DNA from: Salimicrobium humidisoli
Lineage (GTDB): Bacteria; Bacillota; Bacilli; Bacillales; Halobacillaceae
Direction: 5' to 3'
Length of the DNA: 64,000 nucleotides
Assembly: GCF_002295105.1 (NCBI RefSeq)
Contig: NZ_NSGH01000001.1
Span: 62,001-126,000 of the forward strand
Below are positions 46,541 through 55,006 of this stretch, piece after piece. The position numbers and the translations under genes were made by a program. Below the pieces are notes generated by a model. The model was not told where the DNA came from, ran no database searches, and saw only the letters and a list, made by a program, of their open reading frames with translations. Numbering within the stretch: position 1 is the first letter of the stretch; each line of letters begins with the position of its first letter.

Positions 46541-46571
46541 GAAAAAAATACAGCCGAAAATTTTCCGGCTG
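46541..46571 (-). terminator. Terminator of the 513-residue membrane protein gene
   Basis: CAGCCG/CGGCTG closes an AT-rich loop. On the minus strand it is followed by TATTTTTTTC, about 57 bases after the stop codon at 46628. Confidence 0.7.
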
Positions 46572-46611
46572 ATTTTCTCAATATGAAAATGGTAAACAGA
46601 TATGCACCGTT

Positions 46612-46627
46612 TGTTCCACGTGAAACA
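46612..46627. other. parS chromosome-segregation site
   Basis: TGTTCCACGTGAAACA matches the Bacillus parS consensus TGTTNCACGTGAAACA at every position. ParB (Spo0J) loads here as a CTP-dependent clamp and recruits SMC. The site abuts the stop codon of the membrane protein gene. In Bacillus such sites are concentrated around the replication origin, so the window is probably origin-proximal. One copy was seen in the window. Confidence 0.9.
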
Positions 46628-48169
46628 TCAGAATAAATAGGGACCTACATAAACGGTCATAAACACGACGTGCAGGCCGACGAAATAAGTGACACGTGCC
46701 GGAAGCCCCCACCATTTATCCATTCCCGAAAATCTGACGATCAGTAAGGACAGAAGAGAGAAGAGAAGAATGATTGCGAATGGACTGCCGGGAAAATCGA
46801 GTATCCCGGGCAGAGCCTCGATGAGCTGTGGCTTGAACAGGTGATGGTCGAACAGTAAGGCGACTGTCGTGTAAATGGCTGCCGATACATACAGAACCCA
46901 TTCTTTCTCTTCGTCGAAAGGGTTGCGGCGTTTCGACATCCAGAACACCATAACCAGCAGGGGAACGGCATACCAGAGCACAGTCAGAAAAATGGTCATA
47001 AGCCCGGTCGACAGCATCGTCAGTGTTTTTCCTGCTGTACGGAGCAGTATGTCCCCGGAGAAAGCGGGAGCGGAAAAATCTGTATGCTCTTTGGAAGCGG
47101 CTGTGAACAGTGTGTTCTCATCCGCCCCCTCCTCAATCCAGGCGATCATCCCTGCATCGATCATTTCCGGGCGAACGGACAGACGCGGGGTGTTGCTGAG
47201 TCTCTCTGTAGTGATACTGCCATTTTTCACTTCTCCTTCGAAAACGTTGAACGCTTCCGTGCTGCCTGTTTTCGTTTCAGTATACCCCTGGGCTCTGAAT
47301 AGGAGAAGAGGAGTTCCGTTTTTTTCATAAACGTGAAGGTCTTCAACTTCCTGCAGGGGACTTCCTTCTCTGTTCGGATCCGGAAATGTAACGTCAGTGA
47401 GTGAAACGGAACCGTTCTTTTTGTTAGCCAGGAAGAAATTTTTCTCTCCTGTAGAGGAACGGACGAAAGCCGGAACGGCATTGATGAGCAGAGTGGCAGT
47501 GTCTCCCTGGATTAACGGATAGGTGTCTTCCATCTTCAGGGAAGGGGAGAGGTCGACATTCAACTGATCCACTTTTTCGACTTCATCCTTCCTTTTTAGG
47601 TGAATAGAGGAAGTTAGACTGTTATCTTCCCGTTCACTGACGGAAACGACAGTCCCCCGATTCGATTCATAGGCGTGGATGGAAGAGGATTCCGTTACGT
47701 TTTCGGATATGACGGTCGTTTCAAGTGTCTCTCCGTCCACGTAGACGGCTTTTCCCCCTTCTGCGTATACTGCACCCTTTTCAGTGGGAAGAAAGATTTC
47801 CGATTCAGCGATCTTATCTTCCGTGTCGGCACGATACACTCCTCCGTCACTGTAATAAATCGTATGTGTACCGCCGATGAAAACGTCAGACCCTTTCGTA
47901 TTCCGGATGGAGATTTTCGTAGTTTCTGTACTGTTCAAATTTTCGTCGTACGTCTGAATGGCGAGAGCTTCTTCCGTGAAATAAGCGAGACGAATGCCGT
48001 TTTCCGTTTTTTTACCGTCCAGACCGGCGCGGACCCTGGTTTCTCCGAGTTTCGCTTCCCGGTGCCATGAATCGGAAGGGAGGGCAGCGGCCTGCTTATA
48101 GTTTTGAAACATTAGGAACATAATGCCGATTACGATGACGAGCAGTGGTAACGTCCAATATTTTTTCAC
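46628..48169 (-). CDS. Membrane protein with large extracytoplasmic domain, unknown function
   Basis: The 513-residue protein has one N-terminal hydrophobic helix (about 5-21, an uncleaved anchor), a soluble region of about 350 residues made of repeated beta strands that could form a propeller-like domain outside the membrane, and four C-terminal membrane helices (about 380-513). No enzyme motif is visible. Translation starts at a GTG 7 bases after AGGAGG. The gene is monocistronic, with its own terminator, and its 3' end touches a parS site, which is probably coincidental. Confidence 0.75.
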   Translation of the reverse strand: MKKYWTLPLLVIVIGIMFLMFQNYKQAAALPSDSWHREAKLGETRVRAGLDGKKTENGIRLAYFTEEALAIQTYDENLNSTETTKISIRNTKGSDVFIGGTHTIYYSDGGVYRADTEDKIAESEIFLPTEKGAVYAEGGKAVYVDGETLETTVISENVTESSSIHAYESNRGTVVSVSEREDNSLTSSIHLKRKDEVEKVDQLNVDLSPSLKMEDTYPLIQGDTATLLINAVPAFVRSSTGEKNFFLANKKNGSVSLTDVTFPDPNREGSPLQEVEDLHVYEKNGTPLLLFRAQGYTETKTGSTEAFNVFEGEVKNGSITTERLSNTPRLSVRPEMIDAGMIAWIEEGADENTLFTAASKEHTDFSAPAFSGDILLRTAGKTLTMLSTGLMTIFLTVLWYAVPLLVMVFWMSKRRNPFDEEKEWVLYVSAAIYTTVALLFDHHLFKPQLIEALPGILDFPGSPFAIILLFSLLSLLIVRFSGMDKWWGLPARVTYFVGLHVVFMTVYVGPYLF

Positions 48170-48359
48170 TTTGGTACCTCCTGAATTTCAGCCTGTGTCC
48201 AAGTATAGAGGAGATTGGATAAGCCTTCCATATTAATTACAAAAAATTCTGTTAAATGTAAAGCGTTGGCAATTTTTTGCACCTGCATTATAAATGTATA
48301 GAATTTTCAGATAATTAATTTTATAATATATGTAATAAAATTGGAAAGGAGGGTGAAGG

Positions 48360-48701
48360 ATGAGCAGAACGACAGAGATGGCGTTAGGGATTATAGGAGG
48401 GTTAATCGGTTTTGGCGGAGCTTTTTTTGCATTGTTTATCGGTTCGGTGGATGCAGCTTTGAATGAGACAAGTGAGCTCGGGAGTCTTGGAGCAAGCGCC
48501 TTTATTTTCAGCAGTCTGGCTGTTATAGGGGCGGTAGTCGTTAAATTCAAAGCCGGGCTTGGAGGTTGGATGATGCTGATCAGCGGCGTAGCTATTCTTA
48601 TTTCCATCAGTCTTTTTGGAGTGGTTCCGGCTTTGTTTCTCGTGCCGGCAGGTTTAATGGGTATTTTTAGAAAAGAAAAAATACAGCAGGAAGCTGCGTA
48701 A
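48360..48701 (+). CDS. DUF4064-like small membrane protein
   Basis: The 113-residue protein has four hydrophobic segments with glycine-rich turns (IIGGLIGFGGAFFALF onward) and a short basic tail. It resembles DUF4064 membrane proteins, of unknown function, which often sit beside zinc-ribbon or FxLYD proteins. AAAGGAGGG lies before the ATG. The next frame, encoding FxLYD-like repeats, begins within 95 bases. Confidence 0.75.
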   Translation: MSRTTEMALGIIGGLIGFGGAFFALFIGSVDAALNETSELGSLGASAFIFSSLAVIGAVVVKFKAGLGGWMMLISGVAILISISLFGVVPALFLVPAGLMGIFRKEKIQQEAA

Positions 48702-48795
48702 GGGAGAGGAGGTGGCCGGAGAAACGGCCGGGAACGTTCCGGAAAGTGAAGAGGTGGAAGCGGCCGGGGGGCAGGAGGGATAAGCGGAAGTACCG

Positions 48796-49479
48796 GTGGA
48801 GGAACAATCGACAGAGAAGGAACCGGATGCAGCGCAGGAAGAGAAGAAGGAAGAAAACGTAATTGCAGCTGTTGAGATAGCTGATCAGACTGATGGCGCA
48901 TGGGTGGACTCCATAGATTCTCTCTGGGTTCATTCTGCGGCTGTATTGGAGAACACCGGTAACGTTCCGGTAGTGATCGGGGAAGTACAGATGAATTTTA
49001 TGAATGGAGAAGGATCGGTTCTTGGTACCGATGCCATGAACAGTGCAACGCCGGAAGTCCTGAAGCCGGGTGAGACTGCTTTCGTATCTCAGACGACTAC
49101 TCTGGATGGAGTAACCGATCCGGAAGAGTTCGATCATACGACGTATAACTTTGAATACCGGGAAGCTTTTGGAGAAGATGCGAACTTAATGGAAACAAAA
49201 AGTGTTCAGCATGGCCCGGGGGACGAATATAATCCGTATCGAGTCACGGGAATCGTTGAAAATGCGACCGGGGATGTGCAGGAGGATATCAGGATTGCTG
49301 CAGGGCTTTACGCAGAAGACGGCTCTCTGCTCGGCGTCCTGACCGACAGCGTTTCTGTCAGCGTGAACGCAGGGAGTGAAGCAGGATTCGAACTTACTTA
49401 CCCCGAGATACCTGCTGAAAATGCCGGGAAAGTGAAAGACGTGGAAGTGAAGGCTTACGGTTGGGACTGGGGTTTTTAA
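48796..49479 (+). CDS. FxLYD-repeat protein, probably missing its N-terminus
   Basis: The frame encodes two FxLYD-like beta-sandwich repeats (about 40-125, with SAAVLENTGNVPVVIGEV, and 140-225, with RVTGIVENATGDVQEDIRI) after an acidic linker. Proteins of this type are normally secreted lipoproteins or membrane-anchored, but no signal peptide precedes this GTG and no ribosome binding site fits it. The same frame continues upstream past a TAA at 48781 with similar acidic linker residues (EVEAAGGQEG), so the gene may be decayed by a stop codon or frameshift. Confidence 0.55.
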   Translation: MEEQSTEKEPDAAQEEKKEENVIAAVEIADQTDGAWVDSIDSLWVHSAAVLENTGNVPVVIGEVQMNFMNGEGSVLGTDAMNSATPEVLKPGETAFVSQTTTLDGVTDPEEFDHTTYNFEYREAFGEDANLMETKSVQHGPGDEYNPYRVTGIVENATGDVQEDIRIAAGLYAEDGSLLGVLTDSVSVSVNAGSEAGFELTYPEIPAENAGKVKDVEVKAYGWDWGF

Positions 49480-49635
49480 GGAGTGCCAGGGGCATAAGCG
49501 GAGCAGCCGTCGACCGGGAGGCCGGCTGCTTTTTGCGTCCGTAAAACCGGGGGTCCTGGAAACTATTGTCATTGATCGATCGGGGAAACTCATATACGAT
49601 GGATACAAATTATTTCCAGAATCAGAGGTGAGGGT

Positions 49636-52446
49636 ATGCCGAATGAACCACGACTTATTGTGAATACACAAACGGAAAGTCTTCTGCAGGAGTTGAAAAC
49701 CTCCCTTGAGACGTGCCGTTCCTTTTATTTCAGTGTCGCCTTTCTCAATTTCAGCGGTCTCCAGCTGCTGCTGGAGGCGTTGAAGGAAGCGGAGACAGCA
49801 GGGGTGGAAGGGAAGATTCTCACTTCCACTTATCTGAATTTCACCGATCCTGAAGCACTGCGGAAGCTGAGGGAGTTTCCGCTTATAGAATCGAAGGTGT
49901 TCGTCACCGATAAGACCGGTTTTCACACGAAAGCCTACATATTTGAATACGAAGACTGTTACAAAGTGATCATCGGGTCCTCCAACATCACCCAGCATGC
50001 CCTGAAAAGTAACGTGGAGTGGAATGTCGAACTTATTTCCAAACAGCATGCCGCGTTCATGGACCGGGTGATCAGCGAATTCAACGATCTGTGGGAACGC
50101 AGCCGCAGGGTGGATGATGAGTTTCTGCATGATTATACCGAACTCGTCCGTAACCTGAAAGAGACGGTCACACATCAGTCTCTCGTTTACGAAAAAAGCA
50201 CGTACGTAACGCCGAACAGTATGCAGACACGGGCTATGGAGAACCTTGACCGGCTCCGGGGCATCGGGGAGAAGAAAGCACTCGTCGTTGCGGCTACCGG
50301 TACCGGGAAGACGTATATGTCCGCTTTTGACGTACGCCGGGAACGGCCGAAGCGGCTGTTGTTCGTCGTGCATCGCGAGGAAATTCTGCAGAAGGCGAAG
50401 GAGACGTTCGAATATTTTTTACATAACTTTCACGTGTCTTTCGGACTGTTGACCGGTACACAGAAAGATATGGACGCGGACTATCTGTTCGCTAACATCC
50501 GCACGCTTCATAACTATTACGAGTCCTTCGATCCCGGGACCTTCGATTACATCATCTACGATGAAGCGCATCACGTCACGGCTCCGACGTACCAGGAAGT
50601 CTTCGATTATTTCGATGCCGTCTTTACGCTCGGGATGACGGCGACTCCGGAGCGGGGAGACCAGCAGTCGATTTTTGAACAGTTCGATCAGAACGTGGCA
50701 CTGGAGGTACGTCTGCATGACGCTCTGGAAGACGATATCATCGTCCCTTTCCACTATTTCGGAATAACGGACATCGATGAAGTGGATCTCCGCGACGTGT
50801 CCATCGACGATATCGATGAAATGACGAGACGGCTTAAAGTGAATGAACGCGTCGATTTCATCATTGAAAACATGGAATTTTACGGCTGGGACGGCAAGAA
50901 GAGAAAAGGTCTCGGATTTTGTGCCAGTCGGGAGCACGCCACATATATGGCGGAAGAGTTCCGGAAGCGCGGTATACCGAGTCTTGCCATGGATGGAGAG
51001 AATACCGGCGTGGAGCGGCAGGAAGCTATACGTCGTCTGGAATCGGATGAGTCGGAGATCGAGTTTCTGTTTACGGTGGATATTTTTAATGAAGGGGTCG
51101 ACATCCCTTCTGTAAATACGGTGCTGATGCTCAGGCCTACGAATTCACCGATCGTTTTCATCCAGCAGCTGGGGCGGGGCCTCCGGAAACACGAGGGCAA
51201 AGAGTTTCTGACGGTGCTTGATTTTATCGGAAATCACGCAAAGACGTTTCTCATCGCCATCGCTTTGAACGGACAGCGCTATTACGACAAAGAAAGTCTG
51301 AAAGTCGCTATATCCACCGGTTTCGCTCATCTGCCGGGAGCCACCCATATCGAAATGGATGAAATTTCGAAAGAACGGATTCTGACCCAGATTGACCGGG
51401 AGTCATTCATGTCGATGACATATCTCCGTGAGCAGTACCAGGAGTTCAAACGCGTCCGGGCCGGAAAGACTCCGCACTGGCTGATGGATTATTATACGTA
51501 CGAAAACGCTCCGGATCCGGTTTCTTTCATCAGGAAGAAGAACACGTACCTGGAATTCGTCGCAGCTACGGAAAAAGACGATCATCTTAAAGAACTGAGC
51601 GCAGATGAGACGTTCATCAAAACGCTCAAATGGCTTTCATCGATGCTTCCGCTTAAACGGAGCTATGACTTCGCGGTTCTCCGGGCTCTCGTCCATAAAC
51701 GGGCGCTCACCCGCGAAGAAGCACGAACGGAAATGGAGAAGTGGGTGGAAGAGGTGCCGGAAGCGAGTGTCGAACACGCCCTCTGCTACGTGAACCAGGA
51801 ATTTTTCGACTCCGGGATGCGGAAGAGAACGCCGAAACTCGTGTCTTATGATGGGGACAGGGCCGAGCGGACGCTGTTATTCGATAAACTGCTGAGCAAT
51901 CCGGAGTACCGCGCCTATCTGCTGGACGTACTTGAATACGGACTGTTGAGATATGAGCGGGAATTCGGCTCCCGTTATTACGGGATTCCTCACTTTAAAT
52001 TGTATGAACAGTATCAGATGGCGGATGCTGCTCTGCTGTCGAACTACCGCAAGAGTCATTCGGCATTTCGGGGCTCCGGACTGCTGCAGAACGGGAATGA
52101 CTATTTTCTGTTCATCGATCTGCACAAAGAGGCGGATATTAAAGAAAGCATCAACTACAATGATAAACTGATCAGCCGGACGCAGTTCCAGTGGGAAACT
52201 CCGAACAGTACGAGGCAGGACTCCGAGCGGGGGAAAAATATCCTTCATAACCGCGAGCGTGGCATCCGGCTGCACCTGTTCGTCCGCAAGTATAAGCAGA
52301 TTGAAAACGGGTTTACGGAACCGTATATCTATATCGGAGAAGGGGATGCCCTTTCCTGGAGGGGAGAGCAGCCGGTGGAAGTGCAGATCGCTCTGCATCA
52401 CCAGCTGCCGGAACAGCTGTTCACAGAACTTACCGAGAAGGTGTAA
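49636..52446 (+). CDS. PLD nuclease - SF2 helicase - DUF3427 protein
   Basis: The 936-residue protein joins an N-terminal phospholipase-D-type nuclease domain (HTKAYIFEY, about 96, then IGSSNIT, about 116) to an SF2 helicase with ATGTGKT (about 221), YDEAHH (about 309), GMTATPER (about 332) and QLGRGLRKHEG (about 513), and a DUF3427-like C-terminus (about 600-930). Such proteins are thought to act in DNA repair or defence, but no function is established to my knowledge. The start has AGGTGAGGG upstream. Its 3' end overlaps the convergent Nudix gene by 17 bases. Confidence 0.88.
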   Translation: MPNEPRLIVNTQTESLLQELKTSLETCRSFYFSVAFLNFSGLQLLLEALKEAETAGVEGKILTSTYLNFTDPEALRKLREFPLIESKVFVTDKTGFHTKAYIFEYEDCYKVIIGSSNITQHALKSNVEWNVELISKQHAAFMDRVISEFNDLWERSRRVDDEFLHDYTELVRNLKETVTHQSLVYEKSTYVTPNSMQTRAMENLDRLRGIGEKKALVVAATGTGKTYMSAFDVRRERPKRLLFVVHREEILQKAKETFEYFLHNFHVSFGLLTGTQKDMDADYLFANIRTLHNYYESFDPGTFDYIIYDEAHHVTAPTYQEVFDYFDAVFTLGMTATPERGDQQSIFEQFDQNVALEVRLHDALEDDIIVPFHYFGITDIDEVDLRDVSIDDIDEMTRRLKVNERVDFIIENMEFYGWDGKKRKGLGFCASREHATYMAEEFRKRGIPSLAMDGENTGVERQEAIRRLESDESEIEFLFTVDIFNEGVDIPSVNTVLMLRPTNSPIVFIQQLGRGLRKHEGKEFLTVLDFIGNHAKTFLIAIALNGQRYYDKESLKVAISTGFAHLPGATHIEMDEISKERILTQIDRESFMSMTYLREQYQEFKRVRAGKTPHWLMDYYTYENAPDPVSFIRKKNTYLEFVAATEKDDHLKELSADETFIKTLKWLSSMLPLKRSYDFAVLRALVHKRALTREEARTEMEKWVEEVPEASVEHALCYVNQEFFDSGMRKRTPKLVSYDGDRAERTLLFDKLLSNPEYRAYLLDVLEYGLLRYEREFGSRYYGIPHFKLYEQYQMADAALLSNYRKSHSAFRGSGLLQNGNDYFLFIDLHKEADIKESINYNDKLISRTQFQWETPNSTRQDSERGKNILHNRERGIRLHLFVRKYKQIENGFTEPYIYIGEGDALSWRGEQPVEVQIALHHQLPEQLFTELTEKV

Positions 52447-52825
52447 GTTCTTCGACTGCCGGTATGTCGGCGGGAGCCCAGACGAGGGACGGGAGGTGCT
52501 CCTGTTTCAGCCATACGAGTTTGGCGTGTTCTTTCGGTTCCGGCTCCCCCTCGAGAAGCCGGGCTTTGATGGCGATCAGTTCAATGATGAACGAATCGTA
52601 TTCATGCACATTCCGGTTAAAAACTTCGCCGGCCCGGATGCTGCAGCCGAGTTCTTCCCTGATTTCCCGTTCAAGTGCTTCCTGCAGAGATTCCCCGTTT
52701 TCGACTTTTCCGCCGGGGAACTCCCACATATTCGGGATACTCATATCGGGAGAACGGAGAGCGCAGAGGATTTCCTCTTCCTCGTTCTCGATTATGGCTG
52801 CCACGACTTTAACCTGTTTTTTCAT
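52430..52825 (-). CDS. MutT-type Nudix hydrolase
   Basis: The 131-residue protein has a full Nudix box (GGKVENGESLQEALEREI then REELG, about 39-61). Its length and the WEFPGGK start match the MutT-type 8-oxo-dGTP and related nucleotide diphosphatases, which cleanse the nucleotide pool. AAAGGAGG lies 9 bases before the ATG. It overlaps the helicase gene tail to tail, so the pair shares no terminator. Exact substrate is not shown by the sequence. Confidence 0.9.
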   Translation of the reverse strand: MKKQVKVVAAIIENEEEEILCALRSPDMSIPNMWEFPGGKVENGESLQEALEREIREELGCSIRAGEVFNRNVHEYDSFIIELIAIKARLLEGEPEPKEHAKLVWLKQEHLPSLVWAPADIPAVEELTPSR

Positions 52826-52872
52826 ATGGGTGTCCTCCTTTTGTATGCAGTATGTCTCTATTATAATAACGT

Positions 52873-52906
52873 AAAGAACGGACCGCAGGAACAGGGTCCG
52901 TTCTTT
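52873..52906. terminator. Terminator downstream of the SDR gene
   Basis: A perfect 12-bp stem AAAGAACGGACC/GGTCCGTTCTTT with a 10-nt loop, just past the SDR stop on the minus strand. Confidence 0.7.
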
Positions 52907-52921
52907 GTTTTGCAGGGACGG

Positions 52922-53692
52922 TTAGTAAGCGCTCCAGCCCGCATCCGCGGCGAGGGCCACTCCGTTAATGTAAGCAGAATCTTCTGATGCGAAAAACAGG
53001 GCGATATTAGCGATATCTTCCACCGTGCCCGCTTTCGGCATAAGATTGACGCCTCTCGTAGCCGCTTCCATCCCGAAACTGTCCACGTTGTCCATCGAAG
53101 CGGAAAAGCCGGTCTGAACCTGAGCCGGCGCAATGGCGTTACAGCGGATGTTTTCCGGTCCGTAATGGGAGGCGACGTTCTTCGTCATTCCTACGACGGC
53201 GTGTTTCACGGTAGTATAGGCAAGACCGCCCCGGCCGCCTGTGAGTCCTGTAATAGAAGCCATGTTGACGATGACCCCGCCCCCGTTTTCCTGAAAGTGG
53301 GGGAGAATCTTCCGGATGGTATACATTACTCCGTTCAGATTGATATCCATCACTTTATCCCAGGTCACATCCTCCACATTGGCAGCCGCCTTCATATTGT
53401 CACCGACCCCGGCATTGTTTACCAGAATGTCCACGCGGCCGAACGCCTCCGCTGCTTTGTCGACCATAGCCTCGACTTCCTGCTTATCCGCTACATTGAC
53501 TTTCACTCCCAAAGCTTCGAATCCTGCTTCTCTGAGTTCCTGCACCGTTGTGTTCATCGCTTCTTCGGCGAAGTCGGCGATGACTATCTTCGCCCCTTCC
53601 CGCGCATAGGAAAAAGCGATCTCTTTGCCGATTCCGCCGCCGCTCCCGGTGATGATCGCTGTTTTTTGGTCAAGTTTGCCCGTCAGAATCAC
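52922..53692 (-). CDS. Short-chain dehydrogenase/reductase
   Basis: The 256-residue SDR has GSGGGIGKEIA (about 16), NNAGVGD (about 91), a serine in MASITGL and YTTVKHA (about 157) as the catalytic tyrosine and lysine. It is of the 3-oxoacyl-ACP reductase / 3-hydroxyacyl type but the substrate is not evident. The listed GTG start overlaps AAGGAG, so the true initiation codon is uncertain and could be a rare codon just inside. It stands alone between terminators. Confidence 0.85.
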   Translation of the reverse strand: MILTGKLDQKTAIITGSGGGIGKEIAFSYAREGAKIVIADFAEEAMNTTVQELREAGFEALGVKVNVADKQEVEAMVDKAAEAFGRVDILVNNAGVGDNMKAAANVEDVTWDKVMDINLNGVMYTIRKILPHFQENGGGVIVNMASITGLTGGRGGLAYTTVKHAVVGMTKNVASHYGPENIRCNAIAPAQVQTGFSASMDNVDSFGMEAATRGVNLMPKAGTVEDIANIALFFASEDSAYINGVALAADAGWSAY

Positions 53693-53818
53693 TCCTTATC
53701 TAAGACTATAAGCCCAGTATAATTACCCGGGCGACAAAATAAAAATAAATGACGCGTCCTGTTATTCCACACTCTTTCCGGGAAAATGATATGGTAGGAA
53801 GAAAAGGAGGATTTCGTT

Positions 53819-54355
53819 ATGGATAACCGTATAGAACAGCTGTTTGAAGAATGGAGGAACGGTTCCGGGGAAGCACACCGGGCTCTCCTTGAAGAAATGG
53901 AAACGGAAGTATCATGGAGTTATGAAGTGTGGGACAGGCTCGTCGGACACCTCGATGATGGAGATGCACGCCTGAGGTCGGAAGCCGCTCAGTTCCTGTC
54001 CTATCTTGCTGTCAGTGATCCGGAGGACCGGATCATGCGCGATTTTCAACACGTGTGGCAGGTGACGAAAGATGAAGATCTTACTGCAGCGCGCCGTGCT
54101 CTGCAGTCGGTATGGCGGATCGCTCTCGGAGGCGCCAGGCAGAAGAATCTCGTGACCGGATCTATGATTGAAAGATTTTATACGGCCGCCGGGGAGAAAA
54201 ACGGCACGCTTCTCCGCGAAGACATTGTAAGAGGACTCGCTGCCCTTTATGAAAGGGATGACGACCCTTATATCGATGAACAGGCGAAAGGGCTGATCGA
54301 TAACGTGGATGATCCGGAAGAAGCGAAGACGTACTATAACATTTGGAAACAGTAA
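53819..54355 (+). CDS. Alpha-helical HEAT-like protein of unknown function
   Basis: The 178-residue soluble protein is acidic and almost wholly helical. Spaced segments such as LRSEAAQFLSYLAV and ARRALQSVWRIAL suggest HEAT-type repeats, a scaffold for protein contacts. AAAGGAGG lies 8 bases before the ATG. I recognise no family. Confidence 0.68.
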   Translation: MDNRIEQLFEEWRNGSGEAHRALLEEMETEVSWSYEVWDRLVGHLDDGDARLRSEAAQFLSYLAVSDPEDRIMRDFQHVWQVTKDEDLTAARRALQSVWRIALGGARQKNLVTGSMIERFYTAAGEKNGTLLREDIVRGLAALYERDDDPYIDEQAKGLIDNVDDPEEAKTYYNIWKQ

Positions 54356-54401
54356 GGCCGGGGCAGCCCGTTTATAGTAAACCTCTGCGTCCATACAGGC
54401 T

Positions 54402-54878
54402 GTGAATGACTTATCGTTAAACGTTTTCCGGGAAATGGAGTATAATAAGGATAATCAAAAAAATATAAACCGGAGGCGGTCCTATGGGGTAACGTCAGAG
54501 GTAAGGTGCCGTGGATGCGGGTACTCGGAGGATTTTCGCTTCGGTCTTGGCATGTTTCACAGTTCTCTCGCAAGATGCCTCGGTGAATTTCCGTATTGGG
54601 AACGGAAGGAACTGGAGGAACTGCTCGAAGACAAAGAAGTGAGCGACTATCAGTTCAGCTTCCAGCTCACCCAGTGTCAGGAGTGTCTATGTTTAAGCAG
54701 CCGTCCGACTATCAAATTTCTGTTCGAAGACGGCTCTCATTCCCACAACCACCCCCGCTGTACGAAGTGCCGCAGTGAAAACGTGCGCATTCTTTCTCTC
54801 GACTGGCTGGAAATGGCCCGCTGCCCGTTCTGCCGGGAAAAAAGCCTTGAAAAAGGAATGGCGGGTACGTGGGATTGA
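54402..54878 (+). CDS. Zinc-ribbon-like protein; start region probably frameshifted
   Basis: The frame encodes a small protein with several cysteine pairs: CRGCG near its functional start, CQEC, CTKC and CPFC, consistent with two zinc ribbons. The upstream part of the frame has no ribosome binding site and crosses a likely promoter (TATAAT at 54441). A well-placed ATG at 54484, 7 bases after GGAGG, is in another frame and stops after two codons; one extra G in the GGGG run after it would join it to this frame as MGVTSEVRCRGCG. The gene may be a pseudogene or carry a sequencing error. Confidence 0.55.
   Translation: MNDLSLNVFREMEYNKDNQKNINRRRSYGVTSEVRCRGCGYSEDFRFGLGMFHSSLARCLGEFPYWERKELEELLEDKEVSDYQFSFQLTQCQECLCLSSRPTIKFLFEDGSHSHNHPRCTKCRSENVRILSLDWLEMARCPFCREKSLEKGMAGTWD
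54417..54446 (+). promoter_or_regulatory. Promoter candidate of the zinc-ribbon gene
   Basis: TATAAT at 54441-54446 with a weak TTAAAC 18 bases upstream. It lies inside the open part of the frame, supporting a later start. Confidence 0.45.
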
Positions 54879-54922
54879 GGGGACCAGGGACAGAGGACAA
54901 TTGTTACGCTTTATAAATAACA

Positions 54923-54974
54923 GACACCGCTAAAATCGAACTCTGACCGTTCGGTTTTAGCGGTGTCTTTTTTT
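54923..54974 (+). terminator. Strong terminator after the zinc-ribbon gene
   Basis: An 18-position stem (54923-54940 with 54950-54967, a single bulge) is followed by TTTTTTT. It may also act for the convergent GntP gene. Confidence 0.88.
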
Positions 54975-55006
54975 GTTCCGGTTTTTTAAAATAGTACGAT
55001 TATCCG

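Noticed and set aside
49186-50373. Minus-strand 395-codon open frame
   Set aside because: Overlaps the FxLYD gene and the PLD-helicase in antisense; no start signal or motif.
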